Source: Nocardioides iriomotensis
GTDB taxonomy: Bacteria; Actinomycetota; Actinomycetes; Propionibacteriales; Nocardioidaceae
Direction of reading: 5' to 3'
Length of the DNA stretch: 64,000 bases
NCBI RefSeq assembly: GCF_004168035.1
Contig: NZ_SDPU01000035.1
Location: 248,001-312,000 of the forward strand
Position 1 is the stretch's first letter, and every line of letters begins with the position of its first letter. The notes under the pieces are model-generated. The model was given only the letters and a program-made list of their open reading frames with translations, did not search any database and had not been told where the DNA came from. Below are positions 32,938-41,889 of this stretch, piece after piece. The position numbers were made by a program, and so were the translations under genes.

Positions 32938-34179
32938 GTGAGCACGAGGACGCCCGCGACGGCCCCGACGACCGCCGTACCCGACCTCCGGCACCGGCCT
33001 GGGTCGCCGGGCTTCCGCCGGCTGAACCTCGCGACCGCGCTGGTCGGTCTGGCCGGCTTCGGCCTGCTCTACGCCACCCAGCCGGTGCTGCCGGAGCTGA
33101 GCGCGGAGTTCGACGTACCGGCCGCCACCGCGAGCCTGAGCGTCTCGGCGACCACCGGCGCGCTGGCTCTGCTGGTCGTCCCGGCCACCCTGCTCGGGCT
33201 GCGGCTCGGCCGGGTGCGGCTGATCCGGGGCGGCCTGCTGGCGGCCGTGCTGCTCACGCTGCTCGCGGCGGCCGCACCGACGTTTCCGCTGCTCGTCGTG
33301 CTCCGCGGTCTCGGGGGAGCGGCCCTGGCCTGCGCGGTCGCGCTCGCGATGGGTCACGTCGCCGCGGAGGTGCATCCGCGCGGGCTCGCCGCCGCGATGG
33401 GCCTGTATGTCGCTGGCAACTCGCTCGGCGGCGTGGGCGGGCGGCTGGTCACGGCCGGCCTGGCCGACCTGGTCTCGTGGCGCTGGGCCATTGGCGGGCT
33501 CGCCGGTGTGGCGCTGCTCGCCGCGCTCGCCGCGTGGTGGCTCCTGCCCGACCCGCAGCCGGTGACCTCCGAGCACGCCCGGGGCGAGCGCGGCTTCGGC
33601 GTCCTGCTGCGCGACCCCGCCGTGGCGGCGGTGCTGGTCGTGCCGTTCGTGCTGATGGGCGGCTTCGTCGCCACCTTCAACTACCTGACCTACCGGCTGG
33701 CCGCCCCGCCGTTCGCGCTGCCGCCCGCCGTGATCGGGCTCGTCTTCGTCACCTACCTCTCCGGGTCGGCGTCGTCGGCGGCCGCGGGCTCGCTGGCCGG
33801 CCGGATCGGCCGCGGGCCGGTGCTGCTCGGCGCGCTGGGCGTGATGGCCGTCGGGGTCGCGCTCACCCTGCCGGACACGCTCCCGACGCTCGTCGTCGGG
33901 CTGGTCCTGCTCACGGCCGGCTTCTTCGCCGCGCACGCGGTCGCCAGCGGCTGGGCGCCGGTCGTCGGGAGCGCGTCGCCGTCGCGGGCGAGCGGGCTCT
34001 ACGTCGCGGCCTACTACGCCGGCGCGAGCGTGCTCGGCTCGCTGGCCGGGCTCGCCTGGGACGGCGCGGGCTGGCCGGCGGTGGCCGCGACGGTCGGCGG
34101 ACTGGCCGCGGCGGCCGCGCTCGCGGCGGCGTACCTCTGGCGGGTCAGCGCCCGCGCATGTTCTGCCGCGCGCCCTTGA
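32938..34179 (+). CDS. Major facilitator superfamily transporter, YnfM-like
   Basis: A 413-residue transporter with about 12 hydrophobic segments. YATQPVLPELSAEF near the start and HPRGLAAAMGLYVAGNSLGGVGGR in the cytoplasmic loop resemble the YnfM/arabinose-efflux subgroup. It exports a small molecule in exchange for protons; the substrate is unknown. The GTG at 32938 is the start that includes the whole first helix. It is paired divergently with the LysR gene. Its 3' end overlaps the convergent DUF4191 gene by 35 bases. Confidence 0.9.
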   Translation: MSTRTPATAPTTAVPDLRHRPGSPGFRRLNLATALVGLAGFGLLYATQPVLPELSAEFDVPAATASLSVSATTGALALLVVPATLLGLRLGRVRLIRGGLLAAVLLTLLAAAAPTFPLLVVLRGLGGAALACAVALAMGHVAAEVHPRGLAAAMGLYVAGNSLGGVGGRLVTAGLADLVSWRWAIGGLAGVALLAALAAWWLLPDPQPVTSEHARGERGFGVLLRDPAVAAVLVVPFVLMGGFVATFNYLTYRLAAPPFALPPAVIGLVFVTYLSGSASSAAAGSLAGRIGRGPVLLGALGVMAVGVALTLPDTLPTLVVGLVLLTAGFFAAHAVASGWAPVVGSASPSRASGLYVAAYYAGASVLGSLAGLAWDGAGWPAVAATVGGLAAAAALAAAYLWRVSARACSAARP

Positions 34180-34858
34180 GGTTGGTCGGCATCGGGCCCT
34201 TGGGCAGCGGGATGTTGGACCGGTTGGCGTCGAGCGCCCGGAGCCGCGAGAGAACGTCGGTCATCTGCGCGCCCTTGAGGTTGCGGCCGAGCTTGGTCAC
34301 GTGGCGGGTCAGCTTGGAGATCGGCACGGCGCCGGGGGTGCGGCTCGGGTCGCCGACGAGGACCTCGTGGATGGGCGTCTCGGAGACCACCCGCTCGTGC
34401 TTGCGGCGCTCGGTGGCGATCAGGGTCTTGAGCCGGTTGGGGTTGCCCTCGCCGATGAGCACGATGCCGGGCGGGCCGACGACCCGGTGCACGATGTCCT
34501 GGTTCTTGTTGAACGCGATCGCCGGGTCGGTCTTCCAGCCCCGCTTGAGCATGCCGAGCGCGGCCGCGGCGGCGCCGGGCTGGCCCTCGATCTGGGCGTA
34601 CGCCGCCCGCTGGGCGCGGCGGCCGAACACCACGAGCGCGGCCAGCAGGCCGATCATCACCGCGGTGACGAGGTCGAGGATCCAGTCGCCGGGCAGGAAG
34701 AGGAACAGCAGGTAGCCGAGCGCGGCCGCGACGACGAACACCCCGAGCAGGACGAGCCCGATCTTGGGGTCGGACTTCTTCGTCATCCGGTAGCTGGCCG
34801 CGATCTGCTTGATGCGGCCCTGCTTCTCGGGGGCGGTCGGGTTGTCCTTCTTGGCCAT
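34145..34858 (-). CDS. DUF4191 domain membrane protein
   Basis: A 237-residue protein with two hydrophobic segments near residues 35-75 and a long soluble C-terminal region (KTDPAIAFNKNQDIVHRVVG, then GEGNPNRLKTLIATERRKHERV). It matches the actinobacterial DUF4191 family (Rv2219 in M. tuberculosis), which keeps its place beside lipA and glnA. Function unknown. The N-terminus is basic (KKDNPTAPEKQGRIKQ). A GGTGGTCGAG repeat lies in the gap to lipA. Confidence 0.9.
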   Translation of the reverse strand: MAKKDNPTAPEKQGRIKQIAASYRMTKKSDPKIGLVLLGVFVVAAALGYLLFLFLPGDWILDLVTAVMIGLLAALVVFGRRAQRAAYAQIEGQPGAAAAALGMLKRGWKTDPAIAFNKNQDIVHRVVGPPGIVLIGEGNPNRLKTLIATERRKHERVVSETPIHEVLVGDPSRTPGAVPISKLTRHVTKLGRNLKGAQMTDVLSRLRALDANRSNIPLPKGPMPTNLKGARQNMRGR

Positions 34859-34878
34859 CGGCTGGGTGCCTCTCAGCG

Positions 34879-34903
34879 GGTGGTCGAGCTCGTCGAGACC
34901 ACC
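34879..34903. repeat. Intergenic palindromic repeat, copy 1
   Basis: GGTGGTC at 34879-34885 and GACCACC at 34897-34903 flank a GAGCTC-rich centre. It has the same core (GGTGGTCGAG...GTCGAGACC) as the tandem pair at 41144-41192 and is of the REP-like type seen between genes in Nocardioides and relatives. Confidence 0.8.
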
Positions 34904-34928
34904 TCGGGTTGTTCGGGTGGAGCGCGGG

Positions 34929-35945
34929 TCAGTGTACGGGGCTGCTGATCGGCAGCGGCATGCCCTCGGGCTCCCGGCCCTCCCGGCGCGCGACGGCCTG
35001 CTGGTAGAGCCGGCCGGCGCGGTACGAGGAGCGCACGAGCGGCCCGGACATCACGCCGGCGAAGCCGATCTCGTCGGCCTCCTGCTTGAGCTCGACGAAC
35101 TCCTCCGGCTTGACCCACCGCTCGACGGGGTGGTGCCGCACGGAGGGACGGAGGTACTGGGTGATCGTCACCAGCTCGCAGCCCGCGTCGTGCAGGTCGC
35201 GCAGCGCCTGGGAGATCTCCTCGCGGGTCTCGCCCATGCCGAGGATCAGGTTGGACTTGGTGACCAGGCCGAACTCGCGGGCGGCGGTGAGCACGCCCAG
35301 CGACCGGTCGTAGCGGAACGCCGGCCGGATCCGCTTGAAGATGCGCGGCACGGTCTCCACGTTGTGGGCGAGCACCTCGGGGCGCGACTCGAACACCTCG
35401 GCGAGCAGGTCGGGCTTGCCGTTGAAGTCGGGGATGAGGTTCTCCACGCCGGTGCCCGGGTTGAGCTCGTGGATCGCGCGGACCGTCTCGGCGTACAGCC
35501 AGGCGCCGCCGTCGGGCAGGTCGTCGCGGGCAACGCCGGTGATCGTGGCGTAGCGCAGGCCCATCGTCTGCACCGACTCGGCGACGCGCCGCGGCTCGTC
35601 GCGGTCGAGCGGCTCGGGCTTGCCGGTGTCGATCTGGCAGAAGTCGCACCGCCGCGTGCACTGGTCGCCGCCGATGAGGAACGTGGCCTCGCGGTCCTCC
35701 CAGCACTCGAAGATGTTGGGGCAGCCGGCCTCCTGGCACACCGTGTGCAGGCCCTCGGACTTCACCAGCCCCTGGAGCTCGCGGTACTGCGGACCCATCT
35801 TCGCGCGCGTCTTGATCCACTCGGGCTTGCGCTCGATCGGCGTCTCGCTGTTGCGCACCTCCAGCCGCAGCAGCCGCCGCCCCGCGGGCTCGACGGCACC
35901 GCTGGAGGAGCCGGTGCTGGTGGGCTGGGTGGGTGCGTGAGTCAC
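34929..35945 (-). CDS. lipA: Lipoyl synthase
   Basis: A 338-residue radical-SAM enzyme that inserts sulfur into octanoyl groups on lipoyl domains. Both iron-sulfur sites are visible: the auxiliary cluster motif [12 protein letters not shown] and the radical-SAM motif CTRRCDFC. The late RSSYRAG supplies the third conserved Ser. GTG 35945 is chosen because TAGCAT (minus strand, 35952-35957) lies six bases before it, a leaderless start. With lipB it forms the lipoate assembly pathway serving SucB in this window. An ABC exporter separates the two lip genes. Confidence 0.97.
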   Translation of the reverse strand: MTHAPTQPTSTGSSSGAVEPAGRRLLRLEVRNSETPIERKPEWIKTRAKMGPQYRELQGLVKSEGLHTVCQEAGCPNIFECWEDREATFLIGGDQCTRRCDFCQIDTGKPEPLDRDEPRRVAESVQTMGLRYATITGVARDDLPDGGAWLYAETVRAIHELNPGTGVENLIPDFNGKPDLLAEVFESRPEVLAHNVETVPRIFKRIRPAFRYDRSLGVLTAAREFGLVTKSNLILGMGETREEISQALRDLHDAGCELVTITQYLRPSVRHHPVERWVKPEEFVELKQEADEIGFAGVMSGPLVRSSYRAGRLYQQAVARREGREPEGMPLPISSPVH

Positions 35946-36034
35946 CCGACCATGCTACGCCGCGGGCCAACCCCGATTCGTCCGTGGTCACCCCGCGTGG
36001 GACGGACGCGGAAGTGCGGACGAATCGGGTGGGG

Positions 36035-37009
36035 TCAGGCGACGTCCCGCCGGGAGAACACCAGCCACGACACCAGCAGGGCCAGCAGCAGCACGCCGCC
36101 GAGGTACGCCGCGCCATGGCCCAGCGACAGCTCGTAGGAGCGCTGGCAGCCTGCGAGACCGGGGCGGCAGGGAAGGTTGTCGTCGAAGACCCGGGCGCCG
36201 TCGTGGATCCAGGCCAGCGCGTTGTTGGCCAGGCTCCACTCGCCGGCCCGCTGGAACGGCAGCGCGAAGACCAGCGCCTCGCCGCCCACGACGTACGCGA
36301 AGAGGAGCGCGACCGTGCCGACGGTACGGCGCAGCACGACCGTCACGGCGTACCCGCCGAGCCCGCCGCACGCGGCGATCACGATGCCGCGCAGCGCGGT
36401 CCACCTGACGTCCCAGAGCACCCGGTCGGGCGTGCTGATGCCGCGCGCGTCGGCGACGAGCGACAGCACCGCCCAGAAGCCGACGACCAGCACCGCGGCG
36501 ACGACGAGGCCGCTGAGCAGCACGGCGAGGCCCTTGGCCGCCCACACCGTCGTCCGGCGCGGCACGAACAGCAGCTGGTTGCTCATCGACCCCGTGGTGA
36601 AGTCGGCGCCGACGAAGGTCGCGCCGGCGATCACCAGCAGTGACGTGACGATCACGATCAGCGCGGTGCCGCGGCCGTGGACGACCTTGCCGAGGTCGAG
36701 CGTGGCCCGGGGCACGAAGTTCTCCAGGCGGGGCACCAGGAAGTCCGCGCACTGCTCGCTGGTCGTGCCCGGACCGAAGAACGCCTCGGGGTTGTCGCGG
36801 CAGTCGTCGACGTCCTCCTGCAGCTGGGGGTCGTCGAGCGCCTGCTGCAGCTGGGCCTCGGCCCGGGCCCGCTCGGCCCAGGACACCGGCCGGGTGTCCC
36901 AGAGCGCGGTGGCGGCGAGCAGCACGGTCAGCAGCGTCGCGACCAGCACGAGCATCGCGACGGCACGACGGGAGCGGTACCGGTCGAGCTCGACCGCGAG
37001 GAGCCTCAT
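36035..37009 (-). CDS. ABC-2 type transporter permease
   Basis: A 324-residue membrane protein with about six hydrophobic segments and a long loop after the first (about 40-100). The first segment (AVAMLVLVATLLTVLLAATALW) and the later cluster match ABC-2-type permeases. Its ATG overlaps the stop of the ATPase gene (ATGA), so both form one exporter. The substrate is unknown. A Cys pair in the first loop (DDCRDN...EQCADF) may form a disulfide. Confidence 0.85.
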   Translation of the reverse strand: MRLLAVELDRYRSRRAVAMLVLVATLLTVLLAATALWDTRPVSWAERARAEAQLQQALDDPQLQEDVDDCRDNPEAFFGPGTTSEQCADFLVPRLENFVPRATLDLGKVVHGRGTALIVIVTSLLVIAGATFVGADFTTGSMSNQLLFVPRRTTVWAAKGLAVLLSGLVVAAVLVVGFWAVLSLVADARGISTPDRVLWDVRWTALRGIVIAACGGLGGYAVTVVLRRTVGTVALLFAYVVGGEALVFALPFQRAGEWSLANNALAWIHDGARVFDDNLPCRPGLAGCQRSYELSLGHGAAYLGGVLLLALLVSWLVFSRRDVA

Positions 37010-38025
37010 CGCCGGTCCTCCCCGTGGTGGTCGCCGTCGTCGGTGTCCTCGGTGTCGTCGAGGTCGCCGGGGAGCGGACCGCTGGCCCCGCCGAGCGTCA
37101 CGTCGCGGGTGAGCTGCAGGAAGACGGACTCGAGGTCGCCGCGGACCGGCATGAGGGCGCGGACGTAGTGGCCCCGGTCGGCCAGGGCGCGGGTGATGTC
37201 CTCGGGGTGCTGGGCGCCCTCGACGTCGAGGTGGTCGCCGGCGCGCGCGACGTGGTAGCCGGCTGCCTCGAGGATCCCCGTGGCCGCGTCGGGATCGGCG
37301 ACGTACACGCGGACGACGGAGAGCGTGTTGTCGCCCACCAGGTCCGCGACCGGCCCGGACGCGAGCAGGTGGCCGTTGCCGATGATCGACACCGAGTGGC
37401 AGACCTGCTGCACCTCGGCCAGGATGTGCGAGCTCAGCAGCACGGTCACGCCGCTCTCGCCGAGGCCGCGGATCATGTCGCGGATGTCGCGGATGCCGGC
37501 CGGGTCGAGGCCGTTGGTGGGCTCGTCGAGGATGAGCAGCTCGGGCTGCTTGAGCAGCGTGGCCGCGATCGCGAGCCGCTGCCGCATGCCGAGCGAGTAG
37601 CCGCCGTACCGGTCCCGGTCACGGGTGTCGAGCCCGACCTGCTCCAGCGCCGCGTCGACGGCCGTGCTGGGGATGCCGAGCGGCCGGGCGAGCAGCTGGA
37701 GGTTCTTGCGGCCGGAGAAGGTCGGCACGAACTTCGGCTCCTCGACGACCGCGCCCACCCGGTCCATCACGGCCGGGAGCCGCGCGGGGACGGTCTCGCC
37801 GAACAGCCGCATCTCGCCGCGGTTCGCGCGGGCCAGGCCGAGCAGCATCCGGATCGTGGTGGTCTTGCCCGACCCGTTGGGCCCGAGGAACCCGTGCACG
37901 CCTCCGGCGGGGACGACCAGGTCGAGGTCGTCCACGGCGACCACGCGCCGGCCGGCCCGGGTCCGGTACACCTTGCGCAGGCCCGCGGTCTCGATGACCG
38001 CGGTCGCGTCCGCTGTCACGCTCAC
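37006..38025 (-). CDS. ABC transporter ATP-binding protein
   Basis: A 339-residue ATPase of the drug/lipid exporter type. Walker A GPNGSGKTTTIR, the signature YSLGMRQRLAIAATLL, Walker B LLILDEPTNGLDP and the H-loop SSHILAEV are all intact. A C-terminal domain (about 230-339) ends in an acidic, Asp-rich tail. GTG 38025 is chosen as CAGGGT sits six bases before it. It powers the coupled permease. Confidence 0.94.
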   Translation of the reverse strand: MSVTADATAVIETAGLRKVYRTRAGRRVVAVDDLDLVVPAGGVHGFLGPNGSGKTTTIRMLLGLARANRGEMRLFGETVPARLPAVMDRVGAVVEEPKFVPTFSGRKNLQLLARPLGIPSTAVDAALEQVGLDTRDRDRYGGYSLGMRQRLAIAATLLKQPELLILDEPTNGLDPAGIRDIRDMIRGLGESGVTVLLSSHILAEVQQVCHSVSIIGNGHLLASGPVADLVGDNTLSVVRVYVADPDAATGILEAAGYHVARAGDHLDVEGAQHPEDITRALADRGHYVRALMPVRGDLESVFLQLTRDVTLGGASGPLPGDLDDTEDTDDGDHHGEDRR

Positions 38026-38090
38026 CCGTCCACCCTGTCGCACCGGCCACGGCCAGGTCGCACCGACACGCCCCGCCGGGCCGGGACGGC

Positions 38091-38816
38091 TCAGCGCAGG
38101 GCGGCAGCGGGGTCGATCAGGCGGACCCGGCCCGGCTCCGGCTTGGCGGCGTAGTCCGGGGTCGGGTCGAACGGCTCCCACGCGAGCAGCGCCCGCAGGT
38201 GCTTCTCCGCCACCGGCGCGACCTCCTCGACGGTCACGTCGCGGCCGAGCTCCTTGCTCAGCGACGTCACGCCGGCGTCAGCGATGCCGCAGGGCACGAA
38301 CGTGTCGTACCAGCCGAGGTCGACGTCGCAGTTGAGCGCGAAGCCGTGCATCGTCACGCCGCGGCTGACCCGGATGCCGATCGCGCCGATCTTGCGCTCG
38401 GGGCCGCGGTCGTCCTCCGCGAGCCAGGCTCCGCTGCGGCCGGGCACGCGGGCGGTCTCGACGCCGAAGTCGCGGCACGTGGCGATCAGTGCCTCCTCGA
38501 TCCGGCGCACGTAGTCGACGACGAGCACGTGGTCCGGCAGCCGCACGATCGGGTACCCGACCAGCTGGCCCGGGCCGTGGAAGGTGATCTTGCCGCCCCG
38601 GTCGACGTCGATCACGGGGGCGCCGGGCACCACCGGGCGCTCGTGGTCGTCGGTGCGCTTGCCCGCCGTGTAGACCGGCGGGTGCTCGAGGAGCAGCACG
38701 ACGTCGGAGCCACCGTCGGCGACGCCCGCGTGGACCTCGCGCTGCAGCTCCCACGCGGCGACGTACTCCACGGCGTCGTCGCCGAACCCGACCACCCGGA
38801 ACTCCAGATCGCTCAC
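38091..38816 (-). CDS. lipB: Lipoyl(octanoyl) transferase
   Basis: A 241-residue enzyme that moves octanoyl groups from acyl carrier protein to lipoyl domains. The catalytic pair is present: the thioester Cys in FVPCGIAD and the Lys in [11 protein letters not shown], with [16 protein letters not shown] as the third conserved block. GTG 38816 follows TACCCT (minus strand, 38824-38829) by seven bases, again leaderless. Separated from lipA by the ABC exporter; in mycobacteria the two are adjacent. Confidence 0.96.
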   Translation of the reverse strand: MSDLEFRVVGFGDDAVEYVAAWELQREVHAGVADGGSDVVLLLEHPPVYTAGKRTDDHERPVVPGAPVIDVDRGGKITFHGPGQLVGYPIVRLPDHVLVVDYVRRIEEALIATCRDFGVETARVPGRSGAWLAEDDRGPERKIGAIGIRVSRGVTMHGFALNCDVDLGWYDTFVPCGIADAGVTSLSKELGRDVTVEEVAPVAEKHLRALLAWEPFDPTPDYAAKPEPGRVRLIDPAAALR

Positions 38817-38922
38817 GTCCCCGAGGGTACGCCGCTCCGTGGAGCCGTCTGCGGTGCGTCCGCCACGGCCATGCCACACAATGGGACCCCTCGGTCCGGC
38901 AGTCCGCGAGAGAGGCCGCACG

Positions 38923-41136
38923 ATGCCTGAGCACGCAAGGCCGGAGCACGCCCGGCACGAGCACGTCCGTGCGTCCCACCGGGGCACACGGTCCCGGCGA
39001 TGGGTCCTCCCGCTCCTCGTGGTCCTCCTGTGGCTCGTCGTGGGTGGCCCGATGGGCTCCTTCGCCGGACGGCTCGCCGAGGTGCAGGAGAACGACAACG
39101 CCGCGTTCCTGCCGCAGAGCGCCGAGTCGACACGCGTGCTCGACACCTTCCTCGAGTTCACCGGCGTGGAGACCATCCCGGCCACCGTGGTGTTCGAGCG
39201 CGAGGGCGGGCTCACCGACGACGACAAGGCCGCGATCGAGGCCTACGCCCAGGACCTCGCCGCCGTCGACCACGTCGACGCCGACGGCGTGGAGCAGCCG
39301 GTGTACTCCGAGGACGGCACCGCCGCCCAGGTCGTCGTTCCGGTGGCCAGCAGCGACGGGGAGGTCATCCAGAGCACCATCGCCGACCTGCGCGAGGTGG
39401 TCGCCGACCCGCCGGACGGGCTGACCGCGCTCGTCGGCGGGCAGGCCGGAGTGCTCGGCGACTTCATCAAGGCGTTCGGCGCGATCGACGGGATCCTGCT
39501 CGTCGTCGCCGGCATCGCGGTGCTGCTGATCCTGCTGCTCGTCTACCGCTCGCCGATCCTGCCGTTGGTCGTCGTGTTCTGCGCGCTGCTGTCCCTGGGC
39601 GTCGCCGCGGGCGTGGTCTACGCGCTGGCGACGAACGACGTGCTCGACGTCAACGGCCAGAGCCAGGGGATCCTGTTCATCCTGGCGATCGGCGCCGCCA
39701 CCGACTACGCCCTGCTGATCGTCGCCCGGTTCCGCGAGGAGCTGCGCGACACCGAGTCGAAGTACGACGCGATGGGGCGCGCCTACCGGCGCTCCCTCGA
39801 ACCGATCCTGGCCTCCGGGCTGACCGTGATCCTCGGCCTGCTGTGCCTGCTGCTCTCGGACCTGTCCAGCCTGCGCGGCCTCGGCCCGGTCGGGGCGCTC
39901 GGCGTCGCGTTCGCCATGCTCTCCGCGCTGACCGCCGTACCGGCGGCGCTGGTGCTGCTCGGCCGCGCGGCGTACTGGCCGTTCCGGCCCGCCTTCGGGT
40001 CCGAGCACCCCGACACCCGGGGTGTCTGGGGGCGGGTCGCGCGGCTGGTGGGGCGCCGGGCCCGGCCCGTGTGGGGGCTGACGTTCGTCGTGCTCGCGGC
40101 GTTCGCCGCCTTCCTGCCCACGATCAACGAGGACCCCGCACCGCAGACCGAGCTGTTCCTGACCGAGGTCGACTCCGTCACCGCCCAGGACGTGCTCGAC
40201 CGGCACTTCACCGCCGACAGCGCCAACCCGGCGATCATCGTCACCCCCGAGAGCAAGCTGCAGGACACGCTGGCCGTGGTCGGCGCGCACGAGGGGATCG
40301 CACCGAAGGGCACGATCTACCTGCCCGATGGCCCGCCCACCGCCGAGGGCCCGCCGCCGCCCAAGGTCGTGGACGGGCAGGCGATCGTCCTCGCGACGCT
40401 CGCCGACCCGGCCGAGTCCGAGGCCGGCACGCAGACGATCCGAGACCTGCGCACCGATCTCGACGAGGTCGGCACCGGCGTCGAGGTGGGCGGCTCCACC
40501 GCGATCCTCATCGACACCCGCGACACCACCGACTCCGACCGCGCGAAGGTGATCCCGGCGATCCTCGGCGTCATCTTCGTGGTCCTCGCGCTGCTGCTGC
40601 GCTCGCTGGCCGCGCCGCTCCTGCTGCTGGTCGCCAACGTGCTCTCGTTCGGCGCCACGATGGGCGTCTCGGCGATCCTCTTCGAGCACGTCTTCGACTT
40701 CCCGTCGACCGACCCGTCGGTGATGCTGATCGGCTTCGTCTTCCTGGTCGCGCTCGGCATCGACTACTCGATCTTCCTGATGACGCGCGTGCGGGAGGAG
40801 TCGGTGCGGCAGGGCACCCATCCCGGCGTGCTCAAGGGCCTCTCGGTCACCGGCGGCGTGATCACCTCCGCCGGCGCGGTGCTCGCCGCGACCTTCGCCG
40901 CGCTGAGCGTGATCCCGATCCTGTTCCTCGCGCAGATCTCCTTCATCGTCTCGTTCGGCGTGCTGCTCGACACCCTGGTCGTCCGGTCGTTGCTCGTGCC
41001 CGCTCTCAGCTACGACCTCGGTCCCCGCGTCTGGTGGCCCTCGAAGCTGTGGCACACCCCCGACCACGCCGACCGCCAGACCGCCGCGATGCTGCACGTC
41101 GGCGAGGCCGGGGGCGTGCAGGTGGAGCGCGACTGA
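38923..41136 (+). CDS. MMPL family RND transporter
   Basis: A 737-residue membrane transporter with about 12 hydrophobic segments in two similar halves, each with an extracellular domain (about residues 50-200 and 400-560). MMPL proteins export lipids or lipid-like compounds using the proton gradient. The proton-relay Asp pairs expected in transmembrane helices 4 and 10 are visible as [17 protein letters not shown] and [19 protein letters not shown] 38923 is chosen after a GAGAGG ribosome site. The gene is divergent from lipB. Confidence 0.92.
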   Translation: MPEHARPEHARHEHVRASHRGTRSRRWVLPLLVVLLWLVVGGPMGSFAGRLAEVQENDNAAFLPQSAESTRVLDTFLEFTGVETIPATVVFEREGGLTDDDKAAIEAYAQDLAAVDHVDADGVEQPVYSEDGTAAQVVVPVASSDGEVIQSTIADLREVVADPPDGLTALVGGQAGVLGDFIKAFGAIDGILLVVAGIAVLLILLLVYRSPILPLVVVFCALLSLGVAAGVVYALATNDVLDVNGQSQGILFILAIGAATDYALLIVARFREELRDTESKYDAMGRAYRRSLEPILASGLTVILGLLCLLLSDLSSLRGLGPVGALGVAFAMLSALTAVPAALVLLGRAAYWPFRPAFGSEHPDTRGVWGRVARLVGRRARPVWGLTFVVLAAFAAFLPTINEDPAPQTELFLTEVDSVTAQDVLDRHFTADSANPAIIVTPESKLQDTLAVVGAHEGIAPKGTIYLPDGPPTAEGPPPPKVVDGQAIVLATLADPAESEAGTQTIRDLRTDLDEVGTGVEVGGSTAILIDTRDTTDSDRAKVIPAILGVIFVVLALLLRSLAAPLLLLVANVLSFGATMGVSAILFEHVFDFPSTDPSVMLIGFVFLVALGIDYSIFLMTRVREESVRQGTHPGVLKGLSVTGGVITSAGAVLAATFAALSVIPILFLAQISFIVSFGVLLDTLVVRSLLVPALSYDLGPRVWWPSKLWHTPDHADRQTAAMLHVGEAGGVQVERD

Positions 41137-41143
41137 CTCGTCG

Positions 41144-41192
41144 GGTGGTCGAGCCTGTCGAGACCCTTCGGGTGGTCGAGCCTGTCGAGACC
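41144..41192. repeat. Tandem intergenic palindromic repeat, copies 2 and 3
   Basis: Two copies of a GGTGGTCGAGCC...GTCGAGACC unit start at 41144 and 41171, 27 bases apart, just after the MMPL stop codon. They match copy 1 at 34879-34903 in core sequence. Confidence 0.85.
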
Positions 41193-41247
41193 CTTCGCCT
41201 GTGGACGACCGCCGACGCCTGTCGGCGGTTTCCGCGAGGCTGGACCC

Positions 41248-41784
41248 ATGCCCGCACTCCACGGACGACACGTCCTCCCACGCCGGTCCTGGTGGCCCGG
41301 AGTGCTGGGCGTGCTCGTGGTGCTCGCCGCGGTCGCCGGGCTGTTCCTGACCCGCCCGGGGACGATGCCGAGGCCCGCCCCCGTCAGTGCCGAGGGACCG
41401 ACCGTGCAGGCTGCCGCTGTCCTGCGCGGGTGGGACGCCGCCCGTGCCGAGGCGTGGGCCGCCGGCTCGGTGCGTTCGCTGCGTCGCCTGTACGTCGACG
41501 GGGCCGGCGAGCGCGATGTCGGGCTGCTGCGCGACTACCTCCGCCGGGGGCTCAGCGTCCACGACCTGCGCGTGCAGGTGCTCGCGCTCGACGTGCTGTG
41601 GCACCGGCCGGGGGAGTGGCGGCTGCGGGTGACCGACCGACTGGCGGCCGGCGCCTTCGTGACGGCCCGCCACGAGTCCGGCACGCGACAGCCGCTGCCA
41701 CGCGACCAGGCGACGACGCGCGAGGTGGTGCTCGTGCGCGACGCCGGGACGTGGCGGGTGGCGGAGGTGGTGCCGCTGGAGTAG
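41248..41784 (+). CDS. Membrane-anchored protein of unknown function
   Basis: A 178-residue protein with one N-terminal hydrophobic segment (PGVLGVLVVLAAVAGLFL) and an external domain of about 130 residues. The domain has a helix-rich start (VLRGWDAARAEAWAAGSVRSLRRLY) and a beta-rich end (GEWRLRVTDRLAAG...EVVLVRDAGTWRVAEV), the general shape of an NTF2/SnoaL-like fold. No catalytic residues are evident. Similar anchored NTF2-like proteins occur in actinobacteria. Function unknown. Confidence 0.72.
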   Translation: MPALHGRHVLPRRSWWPGVLGVLVVLAAVAGLFLTRPGTMPRPAPVSAEGPTVQAAAVLRGWDAARAEAWAAGSVRSLRRLYVDGAGERDVGLLRDYLRRGLSVHDLRVQVLALDVLWHRPGEWRLRVTDRLAAGAFVTARHESGTRQPLPRDQATTREVVLVRDAGTWRVAEVVPLE

Positions 41785-41889
41785 CGCCTCATCGGCTCGG
41801 CCAGTCTTGATATTCCTAGCGAAAAGACTGAATTACTATGCTTTGTGCTAGCGTCGCCCGCCACGAGAAAGAGCGACGGTGGAGAGAGC

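Noticed and set aside
38278-41673. Minus-strand open frame of 1131 codons opposite lipB and the MMPL gene
   Set aside because: The translation is low-complexity Arg/Asp/Glu/His text with no fold pattern, and the plus-strand MMPL gene explains the region.
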